Origin: CAKSUT01 sp045542335
GTDB lineage: Bacteria; Bacillota; Clostridia; Oscillospirales; CAG-382
DNA length: 10,304 bases
Reading direction: 5' to 3'
Assembly (NCBI GenBank): GCA_045542335.1
Contig: JAZQKV010000068.1
Span: 1 to 10,304 of the forward strand
In this document: positions 1-6,169 of the stretch, piece after piece
How positions within the stretch are numbered: the first letter of the stretch is position 1
Layout: each line of letters starts with the position of its first letter
Notes under the pieces: model-generated
Database searches by the model: none
What the model was told of the DNA's origin: nothing
The model's input: only the letters and a program-made list of their open reading frames with translations
Program-made: the position numbers and the translations under genes

Positions 1-2
1 AA

Positions 3-476
3 TATATGAGTACGGGCAAGATTTCGGATGAGGCAATAGAGTTTATCGAAAATGAGCTTGAAAAGACCGTAAACGATGACAGAATCGACCACATCATACT
101 CGTCTGCCATTGGGCGATAGCTTCCGAGTTCCATTGGCCCATTCTTGACGCCTGCCCGGAAAACGGATATAGCAACAACCGTCAGAAATTGCTTGACCTC
201 GCAGAGCAATACGGCGCAGACTTTTATATTAACGGCCACGAACACAATCCTGCATATCCCATTGCCAAAGCAGGCATACTTTCCAATATAAATGTTGGCT
301 CAACAACCTCTCGCTGGGCAACCGTTGAAATTCACAGCAGAAAAGCGGTGTTTGACATTTATTCAACAGCAGTGGCAAATATCACAACGGGAGAAATAAT
401 ATCCCAACCTGAGTTTATCAGCACAAAGACCGTAGATCTCACACCGAGAAGCATACTTGTGAGAGGCAAGAGCTGA
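3..476 (+). CDS. Calcineurin-like metallophosphoesterase, 3' fragment (5' end outside window)
   Basis: The reading frame is open from the first bases of the window, so the ATG at position 6 is probably an internal methionine and the gene is cut by the window edge. Numbered from that Met, the visible part holds the last two metal-ligand blocks of the calcineurin-like phosphoesterase fold: a hydrophobic strand ending in Cys-His-Trp (ILVCHW, His35) and the GHxH block (NGHEH, His78 and His80). The first three blocks (DxH, GDxxD, GNH) would lie upstream of the window. Family members hydrolyse phosphomono- or diesters at a two-metal centre; the substrate cannot be told from this part. About 75 residues follow the GHEH block, predicted as beta-rich tail. 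A strong terminator lies 28 nt after the stop, so this is the last gene of its transcript. Confidence 0.75.
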   Translation, partial: YMSTGKISDEAIEFIENELEKTVNDDRIDHIILVCHWAIASEFHWPILDACPENGYSNNRQKLLDLAEQYGADFYINGHEHNPAYPIAKAGILSNINVGSTTSRWATVEIHSRKAVFDIYSTAVANITTGEIISQPEFISTKTVDLTPRSILVRGKS

Positions 477-503
477 TTTGCACAAGTTTTCTTTCATACA
501 ATA

Positions 504-548
504 AAGAAAAAAGGAACGGCATCAAAACGATGCCGTTCCTTTTTTCTT
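504..548 (+). terminator. Intrinsic terminator after the phosphoesterase gene
   Basis: Arms 504-523 and 529-548 are perfect 20-bp reverse complements around a 5-nt loop (AAAAC). The core is GGAACGGCATC, with an A-rich 5' flank and a T-rich 3' arm (TTTTTTCTT). Because the stem begins with an A-run, it could also terminate transcription coming from the right. Confidence 0.92.
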
Positions 549-564
549 AAAATGGGAGAGTTAA

Positions 565-748
565 TTGTTATTTTTCGTTGCGTTGTCTGCTCAGGATACC
601 GATATTGTAGTGACGGAGGTTCTTGATGAAAAGTCTGAACTAATATATCAAGAAAGCTCTGCGTTGTACAGCAAGCAATAGCTATTCCGTTGACGGCGAC
701 TCGGTTCACGAAAGCCGGTGCCTTAAGTTTACGATTGAAAAGGAATAA
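565..748 (+). pseudogene. Frameshifted remnant of an unidentified gene
   Basis: No intact gene lies here, but two overlapping frames look like one broken protein. Frame A (from 565) reads LLFFVALSAQDTDIVV and continues to TAG at 679-681. Frame B is open from 644 and reads SYSVDGDSVHESRCLKF before TAA at 746-748. Joining them with one shift between 644 and 681 gives about 60 residues of ordinary, charged, soluble-looking sequence. There is no convincing start codon and no promoter, since the preceding terminator ends at 548. The hydrophobic LLFFVALSA stretch could be the end of a signal peptide or chance. The protein family was not recognised. It could instead be plain intergenic DNA. Confidence 0.35.
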
Positions 749-931
749 ATAACAGAAAGCAGAAAACTCTTCAATAAGTGGTGCGTTTTTTCTTTATTCC
801 CAAATTTTCCCCTGACAAAACAAGTATAAATTCCCCACAAGAAGAAAAAATACTAACACAGACTTAAAGCCTGTAAAGCCGGAAAATAACGGCGAAAATA
901 GTCAGAAAAGTTAAACGGAGGAATTTATATA
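749..931 (+). other. Leader region upstream of spoVT, no assignable promoter
   Basis: This is AT-rich non-coding DNA between the remnant gene and spoVT. The only clear element is the spoVT ribosome binding site, CGGAGGA at 916-922, 9 nt before the ATG. Tracts such as CTGACA (812-817), TATAAA (825-830) and TACTAA (851-856) are present, but no pair has correct spacing for a vegetative promoter, and no good sigma-G-like pair was found by eye. In Bacillus, spoVT is transcribed by sigma-G, so a non-vegetative promoter is expected but not demonstrated. Confidence 0.5.
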
Positions 932-1477
932 ATGAAAGCAACAGGAATTGTGCGCAGGATTGACGACCTTGGCAGAGTCGTTATTCCCAAGGAAATAAGA
1001 AGAACCATGAGGATAAGAGAGGGCGACCCCCTTGAAATCTTCACCGACAGAGATGGCGAGGTAATATTTAAAAAGTATTCTCCCATAGGCGAGCTTCTGA
1101 ATTTCGCATCACAGTATGCTGAAACACTGTGCAAAACCTGCTCTTACCCGATTGTCATAACCGATAGAGATACTGTCGTCGCATACGCAGGACTACCCAA
1201 AAAGGAAGTTTCCGATAAAAAAGTGTCCTCGGATATTGAGGAAATAATGGAGTCAAGAAAGCTCTATACCCGTAAGGACGGCGAAAGAGCACACTATCCC
1301 GTGGACGGACTTGATAAATATGAAATCTCTGCCGCAATGCCAATTATCGCAGAGGGCGATATTATCGGTTCAGTTATGTCAATCTTGCCCGAGGGCGCAG
1401 CAACCTTCCCCGATGACGTTGAGGTCAAACTCATTCAGACAGCGGCAGTCTTTCTCGGAAAACAGCTCGAATCTTAA
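932..1477 (+). CDS. spoVT: Stage V sporulation regulator SpoVT (AbrB-type DNA-binding domain plus GAF-like domain)
   Basis: The 181-residue protein matches SpoVT in length (about 178 aa in Bacillus) and almost exactly in its N-terminal domain. Residues 1-50 (MKATGIVRRIDDLGRVVIPK and onward) form the swapped-hairpin AbrB/SpoVT DNA-binding fold; the basic residues around Arg8, Arg9, Arg23 and Arg24 fit DNA contact. Residues about 56-181 form the GAF-like C-terminal domain (PIVITDRDTVVAYAG), which is much more diverged and has a Cys67-x-x-Cys70 pair. In Bacillus, SpoVT is a forespore regulator that tunes sigma-G-dependent genes and spore coat and germination traits; a similar role is inferred here. 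The start is fixed by CGGAGGA at 916-922. The gene is monocistronic, ends in a hairpin, and is convergent with the glycyl radical enzyme gene. Confidence 0.93.
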   Translation: MKATGIVRRIDDLGRVVIPKEIRRTMRIREGDPLEIFTDRDGEVIFKKYSPIGELLNFASQYAETLCKTCSYPIVITDRDTVVAYAGLPKKEVSDKKVSSDIEEIMESRKLYTRKDGERAHYPVDGLDKYEISAAMPIIAEGDIIGSVMSILPEGAATFPDDVEVKLIQTAAVFLGKQLES

Positions 1478-1479
1478 AA

Positions 1480-1535
1480 TATGCCGGAATCCCCAATTGT
1501 TTTGTAACAATAGGGGATTCTTTATTTCCGGCATA
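1480..1535 (+). terminator. Nested hairpin terminator after spoVT
   Basis: The inner stem pairs 1487-1494 (GAATCCCC) with 1513-1520 and, after one mismatch, 1496-1501 with 1506-1511, closing a TTGT loop. The T-rich tract TTTATTT follows directly. An outer 9-bp perfect repeat, 1480-1488 (TATGCCGGA) with 1527-1535, encloses the inner stem and T-tract and shares bases 1487-1488 with it. The two stems are therefore partly exclusive alternatives. Confidence 0.8.
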
Positions 1536-1548
1536 ATGCACATTATAA

Positions 1549-1580
1549 AAGACGCATCTCCGATAAAGGAAATGCGTCTT
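1549..1580 (-). terminator. Terminator after the glycyl radical enzyme gene
   Basis: Arms 1549-1557 (AAGACGCAT) and 1572-1580 are perfect complements, extended inside by TCC/GGA (1559-1561 with 1568-1570). On the minus strand the stem lies 16 nt past the stop codon and is followed by TTTTATAATG, a modest T-tract. On the plus strand it is followed by GTTTTGTATT, so it may act on both convergent transcripts. Confidence 0.75.
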
Positions 1581-1596
1581 GTTTTGTATTAATAAG

Positions 1597-3840
1597 TTAT
1601 CTCACAGATTCTGCCTGCATAATCATCATGTCCTGCGCATCCTTGCTCAGACGGTTGAAATATTGGCTCCAACCGCAAAGACGCACCTGCAAACCCTTGT
1701 AGCTGTCCGGATCCTCTTGCGCCTTGCGCAGAATCTTTGCGTCTGTAATGTTGCCCTGAATTGCAGAGCCGCCCTTGGCAAAGGTTGTGCGTACAAGCGC
1801 CTGCATAATCTTCAAACCTTCCTCACCCTGTGCAACCGTCGGATGAAGCATAAAGTCAATGGGCGCTCCGTTTGGCCATTTTGTCGCATCAATCTTTGTA
1901 ACTGAGTTGATGTACGCCGTAACTCCGTTCTTGTCACAACCAAATACAGGCATCAGATTTTTTGAAAACTGTTCTCCGGCAAGCCTGCCGTTGGGCATTG
2001 CGCCTGCCTGCTTGCCAAAACGTATGCCGTGGTCGATTCCCTCTCCGTCTGCCGCATAGGGTACACCAAGAGGCGTTTTGTGGGAAACTATAAAGTCGGC
2101 GGTGGAGTCCATGAGAAGTTTGGCAAGTGAGTCGGGACCCTCCAGATTGTTTCCGTACTTTTCCGGGTCATTCAGAATCCTCGTGCGAAGTGCCTCGTTG
2201 CCTTCCCAATTGTTTTTGAGAGTGTCACGAAGCGCACCAAGACTGATTTCACCCCTGTCATAAACATATTTCTTTATTGCATAAAGAGAGTCGGATGCCG
2301 AAGCAAGACAGGAAACCGTCATGACCGAGTTGTGATACTTTGAACCGTCTTTGTAAATGTCCTTTGCTGTTTCAAGGGTATGTACAAAGTTTGCATTGTA
2401 CATACAGCAGGGGAGAATTTCGCTCATGTGGCTGTCGAAAAAGTCGGATACCTTCATCATGCACTCAATGAGATGATAGTGTTGCTTGAAATATATCTCA
2501 AGAAATTCGTCAAAGGTTTTGATTTCTTCGGCAGGTTTTGTTGTCACACCGATTGCAAGCCCGCTTGTAGGGTCAATTCCACCGTTTAATGCAAGCTCAA
2601 TGCCCTTTGTGTAGGTCGTGCCGGCTGATTCACATTGCACATTTTCAAGAAGCGAGAAGTTGTAACAACCTGAAAGCGATAGATTGTAAAGATCGTCCTC
2701 GTTGTCTGTAAATGCCCTCACAGCCTCTCTGCCAACAACTTCGTTGCAAAATACAATTGATGTGTGACCTTCACGAATCATTCTGCAACATTTTTCGATG
2801 AACTTGTCAGGAGTAGAGGGCGAAACTGCAATCTGAATTTTAGGACTGATTATGTTTATTTCCTCGTATGCTTCAAGAAGCAGATATGAAAGGTCGTTGA
2901 TGAGGGTTTTCCCGTCTTTTGTTTCGCCGCCGATGTGCAAAGGCTGGGCGTGAGGATGCTGCTGGAAGTTAAAGGACACATAGAAATACTTGAGAAGCTC
3001 TTTAAGCTCATCTCTTGTGTAAAGACCGTCTGCAAGATCCTTTTCGTAATAGGGACGCCAAAGCTTGTCCGTAACACCGAGGGTTCGTGTCTGAACACCT
3101 GTTACATGCTCCTGAATGAGGTGGTAAATATAGGAGAGAAGCATCACCTCGTAAAGATTCTGCGGCGGTTGTGCCTTTATGTTTCCAAGTGCGACAATGA
3201 GGTTTTTGCAAACGTCGGAGCCGTTGTCACGCTCCTTTGCAAGCTGTTCCCATCTTTCCATAAGAATGAGAATTGAGGTGTAAACACGGATTACAGGCTC
3301 ATAAAATGCCCTGTGTTCCTCGGAATATACGCCGTTGTTTTCTGCAATTTTCTTGTCACGGTAGACCTTCACTCTTTCAAGCAGTCCCGTAAAACCAAGC
3401 GCAAGAATGTCAACCCAGTTTGGCTTTGAATGTGCAAAATCGGGATAAGACCAAAGCGCGCCTGCATTTGACATGGCTGTTTTGAGCTCATTTATCTCAT
3501 GACCCGGGGCGGGATAGCGGTCGTAAAGCTCCTGATGCCATCTGCGTGCAATTCCGTCGAGAGTTCTGTAAGGCCACTCTGTCCTGTCGGGCTGACAGCC
3601 TCCGATAAAAACTCCGAATGGGTCAATGGGGTTCACATCAATTGCAACCTTTTCGAGTGCAAAAGCGGCACATTCTGCGGCAATAAATGGGTGAGAATAA
3701 CCTCCGGCTTCCATTTTGTCGCATATTTTTGTGAGTTCGGCTTGTACGTCAGGGATTTTATAAAGTCCGTCGGAAAAGTTGTGAACGTGGAACTTGTCAA
3801 GGTGGTCCATATCACGCTGAATATCAAGATTGTTAAACAT
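1597..3840 (-). CDS. Glycyl radical enzyme (pyruvate formate-lyase-like), unknown substrate, divergent active site
   Basis: The 747-residue protein has the PFL-like barrel domain (about residues 10-620) and the C-terminal glycyl radical domain. The radical loop is VRLCGWSQYF with Gly723, matching the family pattern R-x-x-G-[FWY]-x-x-x-[FY]. The catalytic thiyl cysteine is most likely Cys392 in LSGCYNFSL; its distance to Gly723 (331 residues) is about that in choline TMA-lyase. Most non-PFL members have Gly-Cys-Val-Glu here, the Glu being the general base; this protein has Cys-Tyr-Asn, so it is unlikely to be a standard diol or choline eliminase. Such enzymes need a radical-SAM activase to abstract H from Gly723, and none is encoded nearby. 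The start at 3840 is chosen for its ribosome binding site; upstream ATGs (to 3876) lie within or before the promoter. It is divergent from an AraC regulator that probably controls it. The substrate is unknown. Confidence 0.88.
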   Translation of the reverse strand: MFNNLDIQRDMDHLDKFHVHNFSDGLYKIPDVQAELTKICDKMEAGGYSHPFIAAECAAFALEKVAIDVNPIDPFGVFIGGCQPDRTEWPYRTLDGIARRWHQELYDRYPAPGHEINELKTAMSNAGALWSYPDFAHSKPNWVDILALGFTGLLERVKVYRDKKIAENNGVYSEEHRAFYEPVIRVYTSILILMERWEQLAKERDNGSDVCKNLIVALGNIKAQPPQNLYEVMLLSYIYHLIQEHVTGVQTRTLGVTDKLWRPYYEKDLADGLYTRDELKELLKYFYVSFNFQQHPHAQPLHIGGETKDGKTLINDLSYLLLEAYEEINIISPKIQIAVSPSTPDKFIEKCCRMIREGHTSIVFCNEVVGREAVRAFTDNEDDLYNLSLSGCYNFSLLENVQCESAGTTYTKGIELALNGGIDPTSGLAIGVTTKPAEEIKTFDEFLEIYFKQHYHLIECMMKVSDFFDSHMSEILPCCMYNANFVHTLETAKDIYKDGSKYHNSVMTVSCLASASDSLYAIKKYVYDRGEISLGALRDTLKNNWEGNEALRTRILNDPEKYGNNLEGPDSLAKLLMDSTADFIVSHKTPLGVPYAADGEGIDHGIRFGKQAGAMPNGRLAGEQFSKNLMPVFGCDKNGVTAYINSVTKIDATKWPNGAPIDFMLHPTVAQGEEGLKIMQALVRTTFAKGGSAIQGNITDAKILRKAQEDPDSYKGLQVRLCGWSQYFNRLSKDAQDMMIMQAESVR

Positions 3841-3847
3841 TTTCAGA

Positions 3848-3854
3848 CACCTCC
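3848..3854 (-). promoter_or_regulatory. Ribosome binding site fixing the glycyl radical enzyme start
   Basis: The minus strand reads GGAGGTG here, 7 nt before the ATG at 3840-3838. It decides for MFNNLDIQR as the N-terminus over in-frame ATGs further upstream, which lack such a site. Confidence 0.85.
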
Positions 3855-3874
3855 ACATGAGTGTTTCTGATGTC

Positions 3875-3883
3875 ATTATATCA
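3875..3883 (-). promoter_or_regulatory. Extended -10 promoter of the glycyl radical enzyme gene
   Basis: The minus strand reads TGATATAAT: a perfect TATAAT (3880 to 3875) preceded by TGn. No good -35 is present; the positions 16-18 nt upstream read ATTTTC or TTTTCT. A consensus extended -10 with a poor -35 fits an activator-dependent promoter. Predicted transcription start is near 3868, leaving a leader of about 28 nt. Confidence 0.7.
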
Positions 3884-3908
3884 CATATTCTCCGAAAGAA
3901 AATGTAAA

Positions 3909-3945
3909 ATTGCTTGTTTTTGTATTTTTATTGCATATTTTTTTG
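3909..3945 (-). promoter_or_regulatory. Candidate AraC operator: direct repeat with 21-bp period
   Basis: Two half-sites, ATTGCTTGTTTTTGTA (3909-3924) and ATTGCATATTTTTTTG (3930-3945), match at 12 of 16 positions and start exactly 21 bp apart, two helical turns, as in AraC-family binding sites. The half-site nearest the enzyme gene covers about -41 to -56 from its predicted start, where class II activators overlap the -35. The T-richness of the region raises the chance of coincidence. Binding by the adjacent AraC protein is inferred. Confidence 0.5.
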
Positions 3946-3954
3946 TTAAGGTAC

Positions 3955-3983
3955 TTGAAAAAAACTCCCCAAGATGCTATAAT
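3955..3983 (+). promoter_or_regulatory. Vegetative promoter of the AraC-family gene
   Basis: TTGAAA (3955-3960), a 17-bp spacer, and TATAAT (3978-3983) preceded by TGC give a near-consensus, extended -10 sigma-A promoter. Predicted start is near 3990, only about 15 nt before the GTG start codon. The regulator is thus probably made at a steady level, unlike the divergent enzyme gene with its weak -35. Confidence 0.85.
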
Positions 3984-3990
3984 ATACACA

Positions 3991-3996
3991 AAGGAG
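3991..3996 (+). promoter_or_regulatory. Ribosome binding site deciding the GTG start of the AraC gene
   Basis: AAGGAG is 8 nt upstream of GTG at 4005. GTG codons at 3996 and 3999 are in frame too, but they overlap or abut this site and cannot use it. Confidence 0.8.
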
Positions 3997-4004
3997 TGGT
4001 GAAA

Positions 4005-4805
4005 GTGAGAAAAATAGCAGAGCTTGCAAATTTGTCAATTTCCGAATTTTGTTCCGCAATAAAATATGATGCGTTGGCAAAGTATTATCCAATGACAAAC
4101 AAGGGACGACTTCATCACGGTCTTATTTATACTTTCAAAGGCACGGAGAACTACCGCTTCCACGATTGCACCATCAATGCCTCTCCCGGAACAATTGCAT
4201 ATCTTCCCAAAGGTCGTCGGTACAAAATAACGCTTGACGGAGATGAAAGTTCGGTTATAACGCTTGATTTTGAGCTTGCCACAGAGGTTGACATTCCTCC
4301 ATTTGTTATCCCCATGGGGAAGAACAACGCAGTTGAAGCAATGTTCCTTAAGGCGGAGAATGAATGGAAAAACAAAAAGACAGCCTGTAAAGCCGCCTGT
4401 CTTGCTCTGACCTATAATGTTATGTCAACAGCGGCTCGCCTTGAAGAAAAATTCATTCATCCCGACAAATACGAAAAAATCCGCCCGGCGACCGAGTATC
4501 TTCACGCCCACTATACCGAGCAGGATTTCCGCATTGAAGCCCTTGCCGCAATCAGCGGAATAAATCCCGCATACTTTGTGAGACTTTTCACCGACAAATT
4601 CGGACTTTCTCCAAAGGAATATGTAACACAGCTAAAGCTTCGTCGTGCAAGAGAGCTTTTGTCGCAGGAAAAATATACAGTCGCCGAAATCGGCAATCTT
4701 CTCGGATATTCCGATGTCTACCATTTCAGCAAAAGCTTTAAGAAAGGCGTTGGAATTCCTCCTGCTCAATGGCGCAAGTCAAGTGAGAGTTTTGAAACTG
4801 AATAA
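4005..4805 (+). CDS. AraC-family transcriptional regulator
   Basis: The 266-residue protein has an N-terminal cupin-like sensing domain (about residues 30-125, with HHG and the SPGTIAYLPKGRRYKI strand region) and a C-terminal double helix-turn-helix of the AraC/XylS type (about 160-260). The first recognition helix region is RIEALAAISGINPAYFVRLF (176-195); the second lies around YTVAEIGNLLGYSDVYHFSK (224-243), followed by the family signature FKKGVGIPPAQWRK. Start: GTG at 4005, 8 nt after AAGGAG (3991-3996). The frame is open back to 3861, but the promoter (TATAAT 3978-3983) lies inside that extension, so the longer form is rejected. It is divergent from the glycyl radical enzyme gene, the usual arrangement for a regulator activating its neighbour in response to a small ligand. 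The ligand is not identifiable. Confidence 0.9.
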   Translation: MRKIAELANLSISEFCSAIKYDALAKYYPMTNKGRLHHGLIYTFKGTENYRFHDCTINASPGTIAYLPKGRRYKITLDGDESSVITLDFELATEVDIPPFVIPMGKNNAVEAMFLKAENEWKNKKTACKAACLALTYNVMSTAARLEEKFIHPDKYEKIRPATEYLHAHYTEQDFRIEALAAISGINPAYFVRLFTDKFGLSPKEYVTQLKLRRARELLSQEKYTVAEIGNLLGYSDVYHFSKSFKKGVGIPPAQWRKSSESFETE

Positions 4806-4826
4806 GAAAGTTTTTTAAAAACTTAA

Positions 4827-4860
4827 CCCTGCCGTGTGCAAACATACGGCAGGACTTTTT
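4827..4860 (+). terminator. Terminator after the AraC-family gene
   Basis: CCTGCCGT (4828-4835) pairs perfectly with 4846-4853. The stem extends inward by a G-T, a T-A and a G-C pair, then a small loop, and is followed by ACTTTTTG. It separates the regulator transcript from the downstream CapA-SGNH unit. Confidence 0.88.
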
Positions 4861-4919
4861 GTGTCTGAAAGGGAGGAGTTATTCTTTAACAAAATTTACA
4901 AATCCGTCCCAATAACCCC

Positions 4920-4948
4920 TTTATAAGTACGCCGAAACATGATATACT
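4920..4948 (+). promoter_or_regulatory. Promoter of the CapA-SGNH unit, with flanking direct repeat
   Basis: TATACT (4943-4948) preceded by TGA forms an extended -10. TTTATA (4920-4925) at 17-bp spacing matches the -35 consensus at 4 of 6 positions. The heptamer GAAACAT occurs on both sides of the -10, at 4934-4940 and 4949-4955 (15-bp period), and might be a regulator site. Predicted start is near 4955, leaving a leader of about 47 nt. Confidence 0.65.
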
Positions 4949-5001
4949 GAAACATAAATGGCAGGTCTTGCCGGTATGTGTAAGCGAAAGGAAATGAAAG
5001 A

Positions 5002-6168
5002 ATGAAAATCACATTTGCATCTGATATGTCATTCAATTATATTGAAACAGCGCCCTCTGCGGAAAACGCAAGGAAGATAATGAAAGAACCTGCTGAAATC
5101 ATGGCAAAATCGGATTTCAGAATGGTAAATCTTGAGAATATTTTCGGCGATAAGGCAACAGGCGAGCCCATCATCAAAAGCGGTCCTAATCTTATCTCCG
5201 ATGACGGGTATATGGAGTATGTCAAAGCGCTTAACCCAACAATTGTCGGACTTGCAAATAACCATGCCAAGGACTATGGCGAAGCACCCATGCTTTATAC
5301 AAAATCCCTGCTTGAAAAGGAAGGATATATCGCAATCGGTGCAGGAAAGAATCTCGATGAAGCATATGCCCCTGCCGAAATTTCAAAGGACGGCGTGAAT
5401 GTTTCGATAATCGCAGTCTGCGAAAATGAGTTCGGAATTGCCAAGAGAAATGAGTCCGGAACTGCAGGCTTTATGCTCGGCAGAGTGGCACATGGCATTT
5501 TTGATGCTCGCAAAAAAGGCTCAAAGCCGGTTGTTTATTTTCACGGTGGAAACGAGAGAAATCCTTTTCCGTCTCCCATGAAAGCAGAGCTTTACAGACA
5601 CTTTATCGACATCGGCGCAGAAGCCGTTATCGCCATGCACACTCATTGCCCTCAGGGTTATGAGATGTATAACGGCAAACCCATTGTTTACAGCATGGGA
5701 AATTTCTTTTTCCCTGCAACAAGACTTAATGACAGAAAAACCTGGTCGTATGGCTATATGAGTACGCTTGATATAAAGAATGACAGCGTAAGTCTTGAAA
5801 TTCACCCATACAGCTTTGATTTTGACGGCATTTATATGATGAAGGGTGAAGAACTTGCAAGGTTTGAAGAATACCTTGCGCTTATTGCTGCCCCCATTTC
5901 AGACCCCGATAAGCTTGACGAGCTTTTCGACATCTGGTGTATGACGCAGGAGCATTATATCAACGCACTTGAAAAGTATGATGCTTCAATGCTCCGTGAG
6001 GGCGATAAGGAGTGCATAAAGGGCATTAAAAATGTCTTTGGTTGCGAGGCACACAACGAGCTTGTAACAAATATGCTCAAAATGATTTACGACGGCAGAG
6101 TTGCCGAGGCAGAAAAAAAGACCTATATTATCGAAAAGCTTCAGGCTTACGAAACAGTTGAGTTTTAA
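5002..6168 (+). CDS. CapA-family metallophosphatase-like protein (PGA_cap), cytoplasmic
   Basis: The 388-residue protein carries the ordered motifs of the CapA / poly-gamma-glutamate synthesis family, a calcineurin-like fold: Asp8 in FASDMSF, NLEN (43-46), NNHAKDYG (86-93), HGGNE (181-185), HTHCPQG (213-219) and YSMGNF (230-235). All likely metal ligands (Asp8, Asn87, His88, His181, His213, His215) are present. Two spots depart from the common form: HGG instead of HWG, and no GD at the first block. Classical CapA is membrane-anchored and needed for polyglutamate capsule; here there is no signal peptide or membrane segment and no capB or capC nearby, so a capsule role is unlikely and a cytoplasmic hydrolase is the better guess. 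The start follows AAAGGA (4985-4990). It is followed after 1 nt by an SGNH hydrolase gene, so the two are co-translated. Confidence 0.85.
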   Translation: MKITFASDMSFNYIETAPSAENARKIMKEPAEIMAKSDFRMVNLENIFGDKATGEPIIKSGPNLISDDGYMEYVKALNPTIVGLANNHAKDYGEAPMLYTKSLLEKEGYIAIGAGKNLDEAYAPAEISKDGVNVSIIAVCENEFGIAKRNESGTAGFMLGRVAHGIFDARKKGSKPVVYFHGGNERNPFPSPMKAELYRHFIDIGAEAVIAMHTHCPQGYEMYNGKPIVYSMGNFFFPATRLNDRKTWSYGYMSTLDIKNDSVSLEIHPYSFDFDGIYMMKGEELARFEEYLALIAAPISDPDKLDELFDIWCMTQEHYINALEKYDASMLREGDKECIKGIKNVFGCEAHNELVTNMLKMIYDGRVAEAEKKTYIIEKLQAYETVEF

Positions 6169-6169
6169 T

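Noticed and set aside
494..709. 71-codon minus-strand open frame opposite the remnant gene
   Set aside because: Its end runs through the perfect terminator hairpin, and it has no ribosome site or recognisable domain.
812..856. Possible vegetative promoter before spoVT (CTGACA with TATAAA or TACTAA)
   Set aside because: The spacings (7 and 33 bp) are incompatible with a sigma-A promoter.
3841..3876. Upstream starts for the glycyl radical enzyme (ATG at 3876 and nearby)
   Set aside because: The ATG at 3876 overlaps the TATAAT and precedes the predicted transcription start; the GGAGGTG site points to ATG 3840.
3861..4004. 48-codon N-terminal extension of the AraC protein from ATG 3861
   Set aside because: The gene's own TTGAAA-17-TATAAT promoter lies inside it, the extension is not AraC-like, and a good AAGGAG precedes GTG 4005.
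4005..4066. LacI-like helix-turn-helix at the start of the AraC protein (KIAELANLSISEF)
   Set aside because: The resemblance is limited to about 12 residues and is followed by a cupin-like domain; DNA binding is already explained by the C-terminal double helix-turn-helix.
5521..5805. 94-codon minus-strand open frame inside capA
   Set aside because: It lies fully antisense to conserved CapA motifs, with no ribosome site or family likeness.
6101..6169. Upstream start of the SGNH hydrolase overlapping the end of capA
   Set aside because: The 23 extra residues are the shifted-frame reading of the capA tail, with no ribosome site; ATG 6170 directly follows the capA stop.
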